A stretch of DNA of 64,000 nt from Ignavibacteria bacterium (GTDB lineage Bacteria; Bacteroidota; Ignavibacteria; Ignavibacteriales; Ignavibacteriaceae): contig JAUYAB010000107.1 of the NCBI GenBank assembly GCA_030693705.1, forward strand, positions 17,041 to 81,040. Reading direction: 5' to 3'. How positions within the stretch are numbered: position 1 is the stretch's first letter; the number at the start of each line of letters is the position of its first letter. The notes under the pieces are model-generated. The model was not told the origin of the DNA, made no database searches, and saw nothing but the letters and a program-made list of their open reading frames with translations. This document shows positions 35,931 through 43,966 of this stretch, piece after piece. A program made the position numbers and the translations under genes.

Positions 35931-36025
35931 CTACTTCGTGTTCCTTCGTGCAAACCTTCGCGGTTCTTCGTGTAAGGATTTTCTTACACGAAGTTACTCG
36001 AAGAAGACACGAAGTTGCGCGAAGA
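35931..36025. repeat. CTTCGTG-rich long palindromic repeat (copy 2)
   Basis: The core is a perfect 11-base-pair hairpin, CTTCGTGTAAG (35966-35976) with CTTACACGAAG (35983-35993), inside a longer imperfect palindrome of CTTCGTG/CACGAAG words. It matches the copy at 34609-34741. Confidence 0.7.
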
Positions 36026-36137
36026 AAATATGCTAATGCCCTCTCTGTTCATTTGTGTTATTTTTAATTCCTATTATTGGAGGCTCACGTTACGTAGTTT
36101 TTAAAGGAAAACCATCTTAATCCTAATCTTTTTCTTA

Positions 36138-36445
36138 TCCGCCTTGGCGGATTACTTTTTTTTAAGTATTTAAAGCAGATTAAGATTATGAATAATCTTC
36201 ATTTCTTGCATAAGGTGCGCTAATAAGTTACCTTTCGCAAAAGCTATAATTGAATAGCCACGATTCGCCACGGCGAATTAGCTCGTGGACTAATAAACAC
36301 CAAATGCATTGGCTTTAGCCACAGAAAACAGTCGTTTTTGGGATAAAGCCCGGAGTTTTGAGGTTCAATTTATTCCACGACTTAAAAGTCGTGGCTATGG
36401 ATAACTTAATTATGCGTAAGGTGAGTTAATAAGTTACCTTTCGCA
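36138..36445. repeat. Element bounded by 32-bp direct repeats with inner inverted repeats
   Basis: Two 32-base copies (36208-36239 and 36414-36445; three mismatches), each a hairpin with arms like TGCGTAAGGT/ACCTTTCGCA, flank about 174 bases. Just inside them are inverted ATAGCCACGA and TCGTGGCTAT. The inside has no gene. A perfect mini-palindrome, ATCCGCCTTGGCGGAT, lies at 36137-36152 outside. The layout resembles a small non-autonomous or REP-type element. The rest of 35880-36645 also lacks genes. Confidence 0.65.
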
Positions 36446-36567
36446 TGATTTGTTCACATATTATTATAAAAGTCGGGATTCGTTACAGAATTTAACACCA
36501 AATAACATTTTTGCGTAACATGATTTAATAATAATTCTTTAATTCAATATTTCACTCTTACTCAGAA

Positions 36568-36631
36568 TCTCGCCGTCCCAAAGTCTCGCCGTCCCAAAGT
36601 CTCGCCGTCCCAAAGTCTCACAGTCTCAAAG
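36568..36631. repeat. 16-bp tandem repeat, four copies
   Basis: TCTCGCCGTCCCAAAG occurs three times without change at 36568-36615, and a fourth decayed copy (TCTCACAGTCTCAAAG) follows. It ends 15 bases from the dsbD stop codon. Confidence 0.9.
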
Positions 36632-36645
36632 TCCTCCATTCAATT

Positions 36646-38514
36646 CTACTTTACTTCTTTAAGACTCTCTAAAAAAACATCCGCTTTTATAAATCCAGTA
36701 AAGCGATGAACTTCATCCCCTTTTGAATCAACAAGTATAATTGTAGGAACTCCGATGATCTTAAACTTAGTCCGCAAAGCATCAACTTCAGGAGAAACAG
36801 ATTTCGTCATATCGGCTTTTAATCCCGTAAATCTTTTCGATTCTTCTATCACTTTTGCGTTAGAAAAAGTAACGGCATCAAGTTCTTTACAAGGGATACA
36901 CCAATCGGCATAAAAATCTATGATAACCGGTTTACCTTCCGTTTTTGCCGATACGATCTTTTCTTCAGAAAACTTCTGCCATTCGATCGATTTCTTTTCC
37001 GAAGGAATTAAAGCAAAAACTGAAAGAGCAAAAATGACAAGCGCAAAAAGTGTTTTGAAAATTCTGAATCCCATCAACTTGTTTGCGAGTTTATCAACAA
37101 ACAAAAGATAAAGCGCGGCGATTATTCCGAATACAGGAAGGAGATAATGGGCAACTTCTTTCGGCAATATCGGAGAAACAAAATAAGCAGCCATCCCAAG
37201 CAACAGCCATCCGAAAATATGTTTAACCGCTTCCATCCATTCCCCGGCTTTAGGCATTTGTTTTATCTTACCTGAAAAGATTGCAAGCAGGAAGTACGGA
37301 AGTCCAAGACCCAGCGCAAGCACAAAGAAAAGAAGAAATCCCGTAAAGACATCTGCTTTAGCGGCAACATAAGTAACTAATCCAAGGACAAAAGGACCAA
37401 TGCAAGGCGCAGCTACAATGCCCATAGTTAAGCCCATGAAGAAAGCGCCGAACAATCCTCCCTTAGCGCCGCCCGCTTTCATCACCAGCCAGTTAGGCAA
37501 TTGAAACTCATATACGCCGAACATGCTTAACGAAAGGATAATAAAGATGAGCGCAATAGCAATAATAACAAAAGTATTTTGCAGCAGCGCTCCAAAGACC
37601 GCCCCGCTTAACGCCGTAACCACTCCTATTACGGAATAAGTAAGCGCCATACCCAGCACATAAAGCAAACCCATCATAACAAGTTTACTCGTCTTTCCTT
37701 CTGCTTGTCCTCCGAAATACCCAACGGTAATTGGAATAAGTGGATAGACGCAAGGAGTAAGATTAAGCGCGAGTCCGCCAAGAAAAACAAAAATCAAGCT
37801 AAGAAGTAAACTGCTTTTTTCAAGTGTTGAGAAAATTGAATCATCATTTTGTGTATCGGTTCCATTGGGATTTTCAAACGAAGTAAGTTCGGTTTTGATT
37901 TGAGTACCGGAACTATCGCCAACTGATGCGACAGCTTTACCGCTTACTAAAATTGTTAATGTGTCGGTTGAGTTATTTGGAGGCATACAAGTTTGATTAT
38001 TGCATGCTTGATATTCCAACGTAATTACAACTTTGTGTTTTCCTTCTGAGATCTCTACGGGAATTTTTAGAGCCGCGGTTAATTCAACTTCATTTTCATA
38101 AACCGAAAGAAGTTTCTCACTGAAATCAAATTTTATCTCTTTTCCTTTGGGATATACAACACTTCTAAAAGTGATTTTCTCAGGTGATAAGGCAGTTAAC
38201 TTTGAGGGGATAAGAAAATCTTCGTTCGGCTTATTTGAGTTGATATGCCAATTTGGACTGACAGAAACTTTTACATTTACTATTATTTCACTGCCGGGAT
38301 GGATTGTATCCTTGCTTGCCAATGAAGTTTTAATGTGCGCTTGCTGTCCGCCAAACTGCGCGAAAGAAGCAATCGGCAGTAGGCAGTAGGCAATCAGCAA
38401 TAGAAACAATCTTGACTTGATACCTTTGACTTTTGACTTTTGATTTTTAATATTTGACCAATGACCTTTGACCAATGACCATTCACTTTCCACTTTATAC
38501 TTGTTACTTTCCAC
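36646..38514 (-). CDS. dsbD: Thiol:disulfide interchange protein DsbD
   Basis: DsbD passes electrons from cytoplasmic thioredoxin across the inner membrane. After the export signal comes a DsbD_N/DsbC-like domain with CNNQTC near residue 173. The eight-helix CcdA-like core carries paired cysteines in LTPCVYPLIPIT and VAAPCIGPFVLG. A C-terminal thioredoxin domain follows with DFYADWCIPCKELD near residue 536. All redox cysteines are present. The N-terminus is odd: start GTG 38514, about 35 charged residues and part of the signal peptide (LLLIAYCLLPIASFAQ) are encoded by tandem heptanucleotides. The true start may lie further in (for example a TTG before the hydrophobic run). nadE is immediately upstream. 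Confidence 0.93.
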   Translation of the reverse strand: MESNKYKVESEWSLVKGHWSNIKNQKSKVKGIKSRLFLLLIAYCLLPIASFAQFGGQQAHIKTSLASKDTIHPGSEIIVNVKVSVSPNWHINSNKPNEDFLIPSKLTALSPEKITFRSVVYPKGKEIKFDFSEKLLSVYENEVELTAALKIPVEISEGKHKVVITLEYQACNNQTCMPPNNSTDTLTILVSGKAVASVGDSSGTQIKTELTSFENPNGTDTQNDDSIFSTLEKSSLLLSLIFVFLGGLALNLTPCVYPLIPITVGYFGGQAEGKTSKLVMMGLLYVLGMALTYSVIGVVTALSGAVFGALLQNTFVIIAIALIFIILSLSMFGVYEFQLPNWLVMKAGGAKGGLFGAFFMGLTMGIVAAPCIGPFVLGLVTYVAAKADVFTGFLLFFVLALGLGLPYFLLAIFSGKIKQMPKAGEWMEAVKHIFGWLLLGMAAYFVSPILPKEVAHYLLPVFGIIAALYLLFVDKLANKLMGFRIFKTLFALVIFALSVFALIPSEKKSIEWQKFSEEKIVSAKTEGKPVIIDFYADWCIPCKELDAVTFSNAKVIEESKRFTGLKADMTKSVSPEVDALRTKFKIIGVPTIILVDSKGDEVHRFTGFIKADVFLESLKEVK

Positions 38515-38522
38515 TATTTACT
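38370..38522. repeat. Heptanucleotide tandem repeats spanning the nadE-dsbD junction
   Basis: On the plus strand 38411-38522 can be divided into 16 consecutive heptamers near the consensus TTTGACC/T (such as TTTGACT, TTTGACC, AATGACC, TTCCACT). Positions 38370-38404 add five more of another family (CAATCGG, CAGTAGG, CAGTAGG, CAATCAG, CAATAGA). The nadE stop codon (38518-38520) and the dsbD GTG (38514-38512) both lie inside the first block. Confidence 0.85.
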
Positions 38523-40155
38523 TTCTCCATCCTTGTACTATCGGGAAACGTCTGCCGTACCCGAAAGCTTTGTTTGATACACGCAAAGCGGGAGCTGCCT
38601 GCTTGCGTTTAAATTCATTACGATCGACCAAATGCAAAACTTTTGTTACAACCTCGCGGTCTCCCAAAACATTACTTATTTCGTCAATCTCTTTATTTTC
38701 TTCTAAGTACATTCGTAAAATTTGATCCAACAACTCATATGGCGGAAGTGAATCCTGATCTGTTTGATCCGGTCTTAATTCAGCCGAAGGAGCTTTCGTT
38801 AATATTTCATCGGGAATAATTTCTTCATTTCGATTTATAAATTTTGCAACCCGGTAAAGATCGGATTTATAAACATCTGCAATAACCGCAAGCCCGCCGC
38901 ACATATCGCCATACAATGTAGCATAACCAACAGCCATCTCAGACTTATTTCCTGTGGAAAGAAGCAGATACCCGAATTTATTTGAAAGAGCCATAAGAAG
39001 TATTCCGCGGGTTCGAGACTGCAGATTTTCCTCGGTAATGTCTTGTTCCATATCTCCGAAAACCGGGTGAAGCATTTCCAAAGCCTTATCTACCACAGGC
39101 TGAATAGATATTTTGTTTGATGAGATGCCGAGATTTGCAATAAGTTTCTCAGAATCTTTTATACTTCCCTTTGAAGAATATTTTGACGGAAGCATAACCA
39201 CATGCACATTATCTTTTCCAATCGCTTGAACCGCAAAGTAAGTAACAATCGCGGAATCAAGCCCACCGCTTAATCCTACCAATACTTTCTTGAAGTTTAG
39301 TTTTCTGCAATATTCTTTTACGCCGTAAATAACGGCATCATGAATTTCTTCTTCAAAACTTCTTTCAACTTTTGCGATTGGTTCGTACATCTCTTTAGTA
39401 TCGTAAACAAGATAATCTTCAGCAAAGTTTTTGCCGAGTTGAATTAAATTTCCACCGTTATCAAAACACATGGAAGCGCCGTCGAAGATCAAATCAGTCT
39501 GCGCGCCAACATTGCAAACATATGCTAAACCGATTTTATCTTTTTTGGTAAGAGTCGAAAGCATTTCCAACCGAGCGAGTCTTTTTCCATAAGAATAAGG
39601 ACTCGCCGAAATGTTAATTAAAAATGTTGCTTTCTTATCAATCAATCGTTCAACGGGATCATGGGAGTAAAGGCGCTTTTTCCAATAGTCTTTATCGTTC
39701 CAGATATCTTCGCAAATAGAGATTCCGAGTTTTTCTCCTTTGAACTCATGCACAAATACATCGCGGGCAGATTCAAAGTAACGCATCTCTTCAAATACAT
39801 CGTAATTGGGTATCAGCGTTTTATGCTGCACGAATTGGATTTTGCCTTCATAACAAAGCAGTGCGGAATTAAAAAGATTTGTTCCTACAACATCATCTTC
39901 TTCGGTAAGAGAACCGAAGAGTAGTCCAACGGAATTTGTCTGCGCAGCAATTTCGTGTGCGGCAGAATTCACTGCATCACGGAATTCTTTTTTTTCAACA
40001 AGATCAAGTGAAGGATAACCAAGCAGCGCAAGCTCCGGAAAGATCACCAGATCAGCTTTATCTTCAACGGCTTTGCGGTATCCGTTAATTATTTTTTCTT
40101 TATTTCCTTTAATATCCCCGATAATAGGATCAATCTGGAAGAGTGCAAGTTTCAT
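38518..40155 (-). CDS. nadE: Glutamine-dependent NAD+ synthase
   Basis: NadE amidates nicotinic acid adenine dinucleotide to NAD+. The N-terminal nitrilase-type glutaminase has its Glu in FPELALLGYPSLDL, Lys in HKTLIPNYD and nucleophile Cys in GISICEDIWND. The synthetase domain has the P-loop VLVGLSGGLDSAIVTYF, then LLLSTGNKSEMAVGYATLYGD and KAPSAELRPDQTDQDSLPPYE. The frame is open to 40233, but ATG 40155 begins the conserved MKLALFQIDPIIGD, giving 545 residues. Its stop codon is formed within the heptad repeats shared with dsbD. Confidence 0.95.
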   Translation of the reverse strand: MKLALFQIDPIIGDIKGNKEKIINGYRKAVEDKADLVIFPELALLGYPSLDLVEKKEFRDAVNSAAHEIAAQTNSVGLLFGSLTEEDDVVGTNLFNSALLCYEGKIQFVQHKTLIPNYDVFEEMRYFESARDVFVHEFKGEKLGISICEDIWNDKDYWKKRLYSHDPVERLIDKKATFLINISASPYSYGKRLARLEMLSTLTKKDKIGLAYVCNVGAQTDLIFDGASMCFDNGGNLIQLGKNFAEDYLVYDTKEMYEPIAKVERSFEEEIHDAVIYGVKEYCRKLNFKKVLVGLSGGLDSAIVTYFAVQAIGKDNVHVVMLPSKYSSKGSIKDSEKLIANLGISSNKISIQPVVDKALEMLHPVFGDMEQDITEENLQSRTRGILLMALSNKFGYLLLSTGNKSEMAVGYATLYGDMCGGLAVIADVYKSDLYRVAKFINRNEEIIPDEILTKAPSAELRPDQTDQDSLPPYELLDQILRMYLEENKEIDEISNVLGDREVVTKVLHLVDRNEFKRKQAAPALRVSNKAFGYGRRFPIVQGWRK

Positions 40156-40401
40156 ATAAATATTTTTTTTTAGTTTAAAGTTAAAGAGAATGAGGGAGAT
40201 TGGAAAACCATTAAAGAAGTAGAGGATTTTCAAAAATATTCTTTGTAGAATGGGAAGAATATTTGTCTATAAAAGCTGGAAGAATGACTGAATGAGGTTG
40301 AATGAATGAATGTTTTTCATTCATTCATTCATGCAGCCATTCAATCATTCCAAATTATTCATGATGTTGCGACTGGTCGAAGCCGATCCTTAAAAATCTA
40401 T
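40156..40401. other. 246 bases without a gene; GAATG microrepeat hairpin
   Basis: A 14-base-pair hairpin formed by (GAAT)n and its inverse (40299-40312 with 40318-40331, TTTTT loop) lies downstream of the SMP-30-like gene and may terminate its operon. Other GAATGAATG runs occur near 25150 and 35070, beside dispersed repeats. Nothing else is recognisable. Confidence 0.5.
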
Positions 40402-41313
40402 TTACCTTATTAGCTTTAATCCTTCAACTCTCATTTTTGTTTCATAAACCGAATTGGTTTCGTCTTCGGTTAAGAACAATGTTTTATAATCGCTTCCGCC
40501 AAATTCTATATTGCTTGGTTTTAATCCGGGAGTTTTAATTTTGTATATGATTTCCCCGGTTGGATCGATTACATAAATTGCTCCACCGCCAAAATGAGCT
40601 GCATATAAATTTCCATTTTTGTCAAAGGCAATTCCATCCGGATCTCCGCCGGGTAATTCTACAAAGGTAGTTTGTTTTTCAAGTAGACCATCTTTCGTAA
40701 CAGCATATTTCACAATTCTGCTTTTAGCTGATTCACAAACAAATACTGTTTTAAAATCTTTCGAGAAAGCAATTCCGTTCGGGAAAGCTAAGTTTTGCGC
40801 AACAAGAACAACTTCACGGGTATCGTTCTTCACCATAAAAACTCTTCCGTCAAGTGTGTCTTTGTTATAGCTTTTCGGATCGGTGAAGTAGAGATTTCCT
40901 TTATTATCAAAGGCTAAATCGTTCGGGCGGTTGAATTTCTTTTTTGCAAAACCGGAAGCATAAACTTCACTCTTTCCTTCTGGAGAAATTTTTAAAATAG
41001 CTCCGATTCCGTAATCACAAGCGTAAATATTGCCATCGCTGCCAATTGTTAAACCGTTTGTTTGATTTATTGTAAACGGTTCTTCAGATTGATTTAAAAA
41101 TACTTCCGGTTTACCGTCGGTTATTTTTGTTATCCATTTGCCGTAGCAGCTTGAAGAATAAAGAGCCCCAACTCCATCCCATGCCGGACCTTCGGGAAAT
41201 TTTTGATCCGATGCGAGTTTTGTCCATACCGGTTCAAGCGTAGTTGTTTTGGAAAGGTCTTGTGAAAAATTCACTGCCGCAGCGCATACCATAACTATAA
41301 ATAATTTTTTCAT
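40402..41313 (-). CDS. Exported SMP-30/gluconolactonase-like beta-propeller protein
   Basis: After a signal peptide (LFIVMVCAAAVNFS) the protein forms a six-bladed propeller of the SMP-30/LRE type. Recurrent strands are EGPAWDGVGALYSSSCYG, NGLTIGSDGNIYACDYG, RPNDLAFDNKGNLYFTDPKSY, FPNGIAFSKDFKTVFVCES and DPDGIAFDKNGNLYAAHFG. Glu in EGP, Asn in RPND and NGIA, and Asp in PDGIA are the metal ligands of lactonases. The substrate is not known. The start overlaps the LolA-like gene by four bases, so it closes a four-gene operon with an ABC exporter. Confidence 0.88.
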   Translation of the reverse strand: MKKLFIVMVCAAAVNFSQDLSKTTTLEPVWTKLASDQKFPEGPAWDGVGALYSSSCYGKWITKITDGKPEVFLNQSEEPFTINQTNGLTIGSDGNIYACDYGIGAILKISPEGKSEVYASGFAKKKFNRPNDLAFDNKGNLYFTDPKSYNKDTLDGRVFMVKNDTREVVLVAQNLAFPNGIAFSKDFKTVFVCESAKSRIVKYAVTKDGLLEKQTTFVELPGGDPDGIAFDKNGNLYAAHFGGGAIYVIDPTGEIIYKIKTPGLKPSNIEFGGSDYKTLFLTEDETNSVYETKMRVEGLKLIR

Positions 41314-42002
41314 TTCTTCTCCTTCTTTTCATCAAAAATTGAGTCGTCAATTCCTTGATTTACTTTATAGTTTGAATAAACCACTTGCACCGTTCCTTTG
41401 GTAACTTTAGTTTTTTTATGCTTTGGTTCGTCGGGGTCTTGCATGTCGCCTCCCATGTTGGGAATGTTCATCTTACTGATGTCAAAGCTAAAAACCATTC
41501 GCGATGGAAGCGAATAATGAGTACCCGGTTCGTAATCAAGATCGATTGTAAATGTGCCGTTCATCTTTGTAGTAGATTCAACTTTTTTAATCACGAATTT
41601 TTGTTTATCAATCCAAATCGTCGAAAGAATAACCTCGTTCACTTCGCCGAGAGGAATAACTTTAACGACTGCGCATTTCACTCCTTCAAGAAGTTCGTCT
41701 CTTTCATAAAAGCTTGTGTATGCTTTCTCAAATAGTGAATGAGGAGTAAAATTCAAACCTTGTTTCGGCAGCATAGCAAAGCCCTGCGACTTGATCTTCA
41801 CTTTATCAGGTTGTTTAAAGAATATTTTCGCTTCTGTCGGCGGAACCTTCAAGAAATTAACGTCAACAACTATTTTAACATCAACTTGATAGTCTTTTAC
41901 TTCCGAGAATTTCTTTTTTACTTTTTCAATAACTTCACTGCCATCTTTAGTCTGGGCAAATCCCATTTGAACAAAAAATAAAAGCGCTAATAAATATTTC
42001 AT
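41310..42002 (-). CDS. Exported LolA-like outer-membrane lipoprotein-sorting-type protein
   Basis: The 230-residue protein has a signal peptide (YLLALLFFVQMGFAQ) and a LolA/LolB-like pattern: EVIEKVKKKFSEVKDYQVDVKI, AKIFFKQPDKVKIKSQGF, and later strands TIWIDKQKFVIKKVEST and TFTIDLDYEPG. It ends in a charged tail. The fold is used for carrying lipids or lipoproteins across the periplasm. It is probably not the main LolA, since it lies with an ABC-2-type exporter and an SMP-30-like protein. GGAG lies seven bases before the ATG. Confidence 0.75.
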   Translation of the reverse strand: MKYLLALLFFVQMGFAQTKDGSEVIEKVKKKFSEVKDYQVDVKIVVDVNFLKVPPTEAKIFFKQPDKVKIKSQGFAMLPKQGLNFTPHSLFEKAYTSFYERDELLEGVKCAVVKVIPLGEVNEVILSTIWIDKQKFVIKKVESTTKMNGTFTIDLDYEPGTHYSLPSRMVFSFDISKMNIPNMGGDMQDPDEPKHKKTKVTKGTVQVVYSNYKVNQGIDDSIFDEKKEKK

Positions 42003-42027
42003 TCGAACTCCAAAAAATTAAAATAGT

Positions 42028-42864
42028 TTATGAAAGAATATCTTTTCTTTTAAAGATGAAAAGAGTGATTCCGAAAAATCCTATGATATGTCCGGCGAGT
42101 ATCAAACAATTTTTTATTATTTCATTATAATCGATCGGATCATCAAACACCAGGCGCCAGGTTGACATATAATTTGTGAACAAATAGGGTTTTACCGTTC
42201 TAAAAAAATCTATGTTGATCGCTGAAAAAATGGTGAAGATGATTATAACCGTCATTGTTGATACAATTGGTCCAATTGCGTTTTCTACAAGAGAAGAAAA
42301 GAGAAAACCTAGCGCAAGAACAACACTCATACTTAATGCTGCCGAAGCGTAGGCGAAAATAAAACGCCAGAGAATATCATTTTGTGCAAAAATTATTATC
42401 GCATCTTTTATAACGATCAATTCACCAACTCCGAAAATAATGAGTCCCAATCCCAGACTAATTACAGCCAAAAAGAGTACAAGAAGATTTGTGTAAATCA
42501 ATCCGGCAATAAATTTTGCGAATACTAATTTCATACGTGAGACGGGACGAGTGATTAACATACGATATGTTCCGGCAGTCGCTTCACCTGCAAGTAAATC
42601 GCCTGCTACCAGTGCAATTAAAAAGGGAATGTGAATGGTTAAACTTCCAAGAATAATGTATGCGATCAAATAGCCGTTAAGCAGATTACCGACAAACACA
42701 AAACTGTCCTTAAAACTACGGGTCATAAATTCAAGGTAATGTGCGCCTTCAAAGTACATCGCAATTTGAATGATGGGAACCATAACTCCGATAGCCGCAA
42801 AACCGATGTAAGTTCTCCATTTACGAAAGATTTTATAGAGTTCAATTTTAACGAGTGTGTACAT
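42028..42864 (-). CDS. ABC-2-type transporter permease
   Basis: The 278-residue protein has six hydrophobic segments and the ABC-2 pattern: an N-terminal VKIELYKIFRKWRTY, then LAGEATAGTYRMLITRPVSRMKLVFAKF in the first cytoplasmic loop. It ends with a membrane helix and a positive tail, FIFKRKDILS. The substrate is unknown. Its ATG overlaps the ATPase stop by one base (TGATG), so the pair forms one transporter. Confidence 0.9.
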   Translation of the reverse strand: MYTLVKIELYKIFRKWRTYIGFAAIGVMVPIIQIAMYFEGAHYLEFMTRSFKDSFVFVGNLLNGYLIAYIILGSLTIHIPFLIALVAGDLLAGEATAGTYRMLITRPVSRMKLVFAKFIAGLIYTNLLVLFLAVISLGLGLIIFGVGELIVIKDAIIIFAQNDILWRFIFAYASAALSMSVVLALGFLFSSLVENAIGPIVSTMTVIIIFTIFSAINIDFFRTVKPYLFTNYMSTWRLVFDDPIDYNEIIKNCLILAGHIIGFFGITLFIFKRKDILS

Positions 42865-43778
42865 CAGGCTCCCTTTTCAGTCAAGTGTAAAAAATATTCT
42901 TCAAGCGAGCGTTTGGGAACAATTGAGTTGATCAGAATCCCTTGTTCGACTAAAAACTTATTCAGCGGCGCTATTTCATTTTTTTCAAGAAGAAAAAGAA
43001 TCTGGTAGTCACCGAACGATTCTATTTTTTTCTGCCATTGTGTTTCTGCAAGAATCTTTTTTGCTCTTTCAATTTCATCCAGTTCAAAAGTAACCTTCAG
43101 ATTGGTGGCGTTAAGCAAATCTTGAACTGTTCCTTCTACAACTGTGGTTCCTTTGTTGATAATTATCATTCGATTTGCAACAAGTTCAACTTCCGCTAAA
43201 ATATGGGAAGAGAGAAAAATAGTTTTTTGCTTTTCTTTTGCAAGATGGATGATAAGTTCGCGGATCTCTTTCATTCCTTGCGGATCAAGTCCGGTGGTTG
43301 GTTCATCGAGAATAATTAAATCGGGATCGTGAAGCAGAGCCTGTGCTAAACCGAGCCGTTGTTTCATTCCGTGAGAAAAAGTTTTTACTTTACTCTTGGC
43401 GCGTGTTTCAAGTCCAACCGTTTCAAGAATTTCCATAATTCTTTTGTTTGAAGTATCGCAGCCGGAAATTTGCCCGAGAATTTCTAAATTTTTATACGCT
43501 GATAAATAGCCGTAGAAATCGGGCTTCTCAACGATCGCACCGACTTTCTTTAGAATTTCATTTCTCTTTTGCTTGAGTGGTTTGTCAAAAATTTTTATCG
43601 TCCCGGAAGTTGGATTGATCAATGTCATCAACATTCTGATGGTAGTACTCTTCCCCGCTCCGTTCGGTCCAAGAAAACCAAAAATATCGCCGCGATAAAC
43701 ATTCAAATCCAAATTATTTACGGCGGTTAAATCTTTAAATTTCTTTGTAAGATTTTGAACTTCAATTACTTTTTGCAT
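42864..43778 (-). CDS. ABC transporter ATP-binding protein
   Basis: The motifs are complete: Walker A GPNGAGKST (residues 37-45), signature FSHGMKQRLGLAQAL near 134, Walker B LIILDEPTTGLDP near 155, and the switch His in IFLSSHIL. The last 80 residues form the extra C-terminal domain of CcmA/NatA-type exporter ATPases. It is the first gene of an operon with a permease, a LolA-like protein and an SMP-30-like protein. What is exported cannot be told from the motifs. Confidence 0.93.
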   Translation of the reverse strand: MQKVIEVQNLTKKFKDLTAVNNLDLNVYRGDIFGFLGPNGAGKSTTIRMLMTLINPTSGTIKIFDKPLKQKRNEILKKVGAIVEKPDFYGYLSAYKNLEILGQISGCDTSNKRIMEILETVGLETRAKSKVKTFSHGMKQRLGLAQALLHDPDLIILDEPTTGLDPQGMKEIRELIIHLAKEKQKTIFLSSHILAEVELVANRMIIINKGTTVVEGTVQDLLNATNLKVTFELDEIERAKKILAETQWQKKIESFGDYQILFLLEKNEIAPLNKFLVEQGILINSIVPKRSLEEYFLHLTEKGA

Positions 43779-43869
43779 CCACAGTTCTTTCAGTTACGAA
43801 TTTTAAATGTAAAACACCGATGTAAAAATAACGGTTTTAGTTTAATCTATCTTAAAAAATTGATGAGCG

Positions 43870-43916
43870 GTAGGGATTTGCCATTGTAGGGACTTGCCAT
43901 GGCAAGTCCCTACAAT
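43870..43916. repeat. 34-bp perfect palindrome with an extra half-copy
   Basis: Positions 43883-43916 read the same on both strands (half-site ATTGTAGGGACTTGCCA, centre CCATGG). Just before it, GTAGGGATTTGCCATT (43870-43885) repeats one arm. It lies between two minus-strand genes, downstream of the DUF1207-like gene, and could terminate it. Its form is that of a REP-type element. Confidence 0.8.
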
Positions 43917-43966
43917 TGTATATTTGATTGGTGGTTTGATTCGAGACGAAGTTTGAGTCAACTATT

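Noticed and set aside
32520..36645. Defence, toxin-antitoxin or phage genes in the accessory block
   Set aside because: The three genes present show only envelope signals or a small basic protein; no nuclease, helicase, antitoxin or integrase motif was found.
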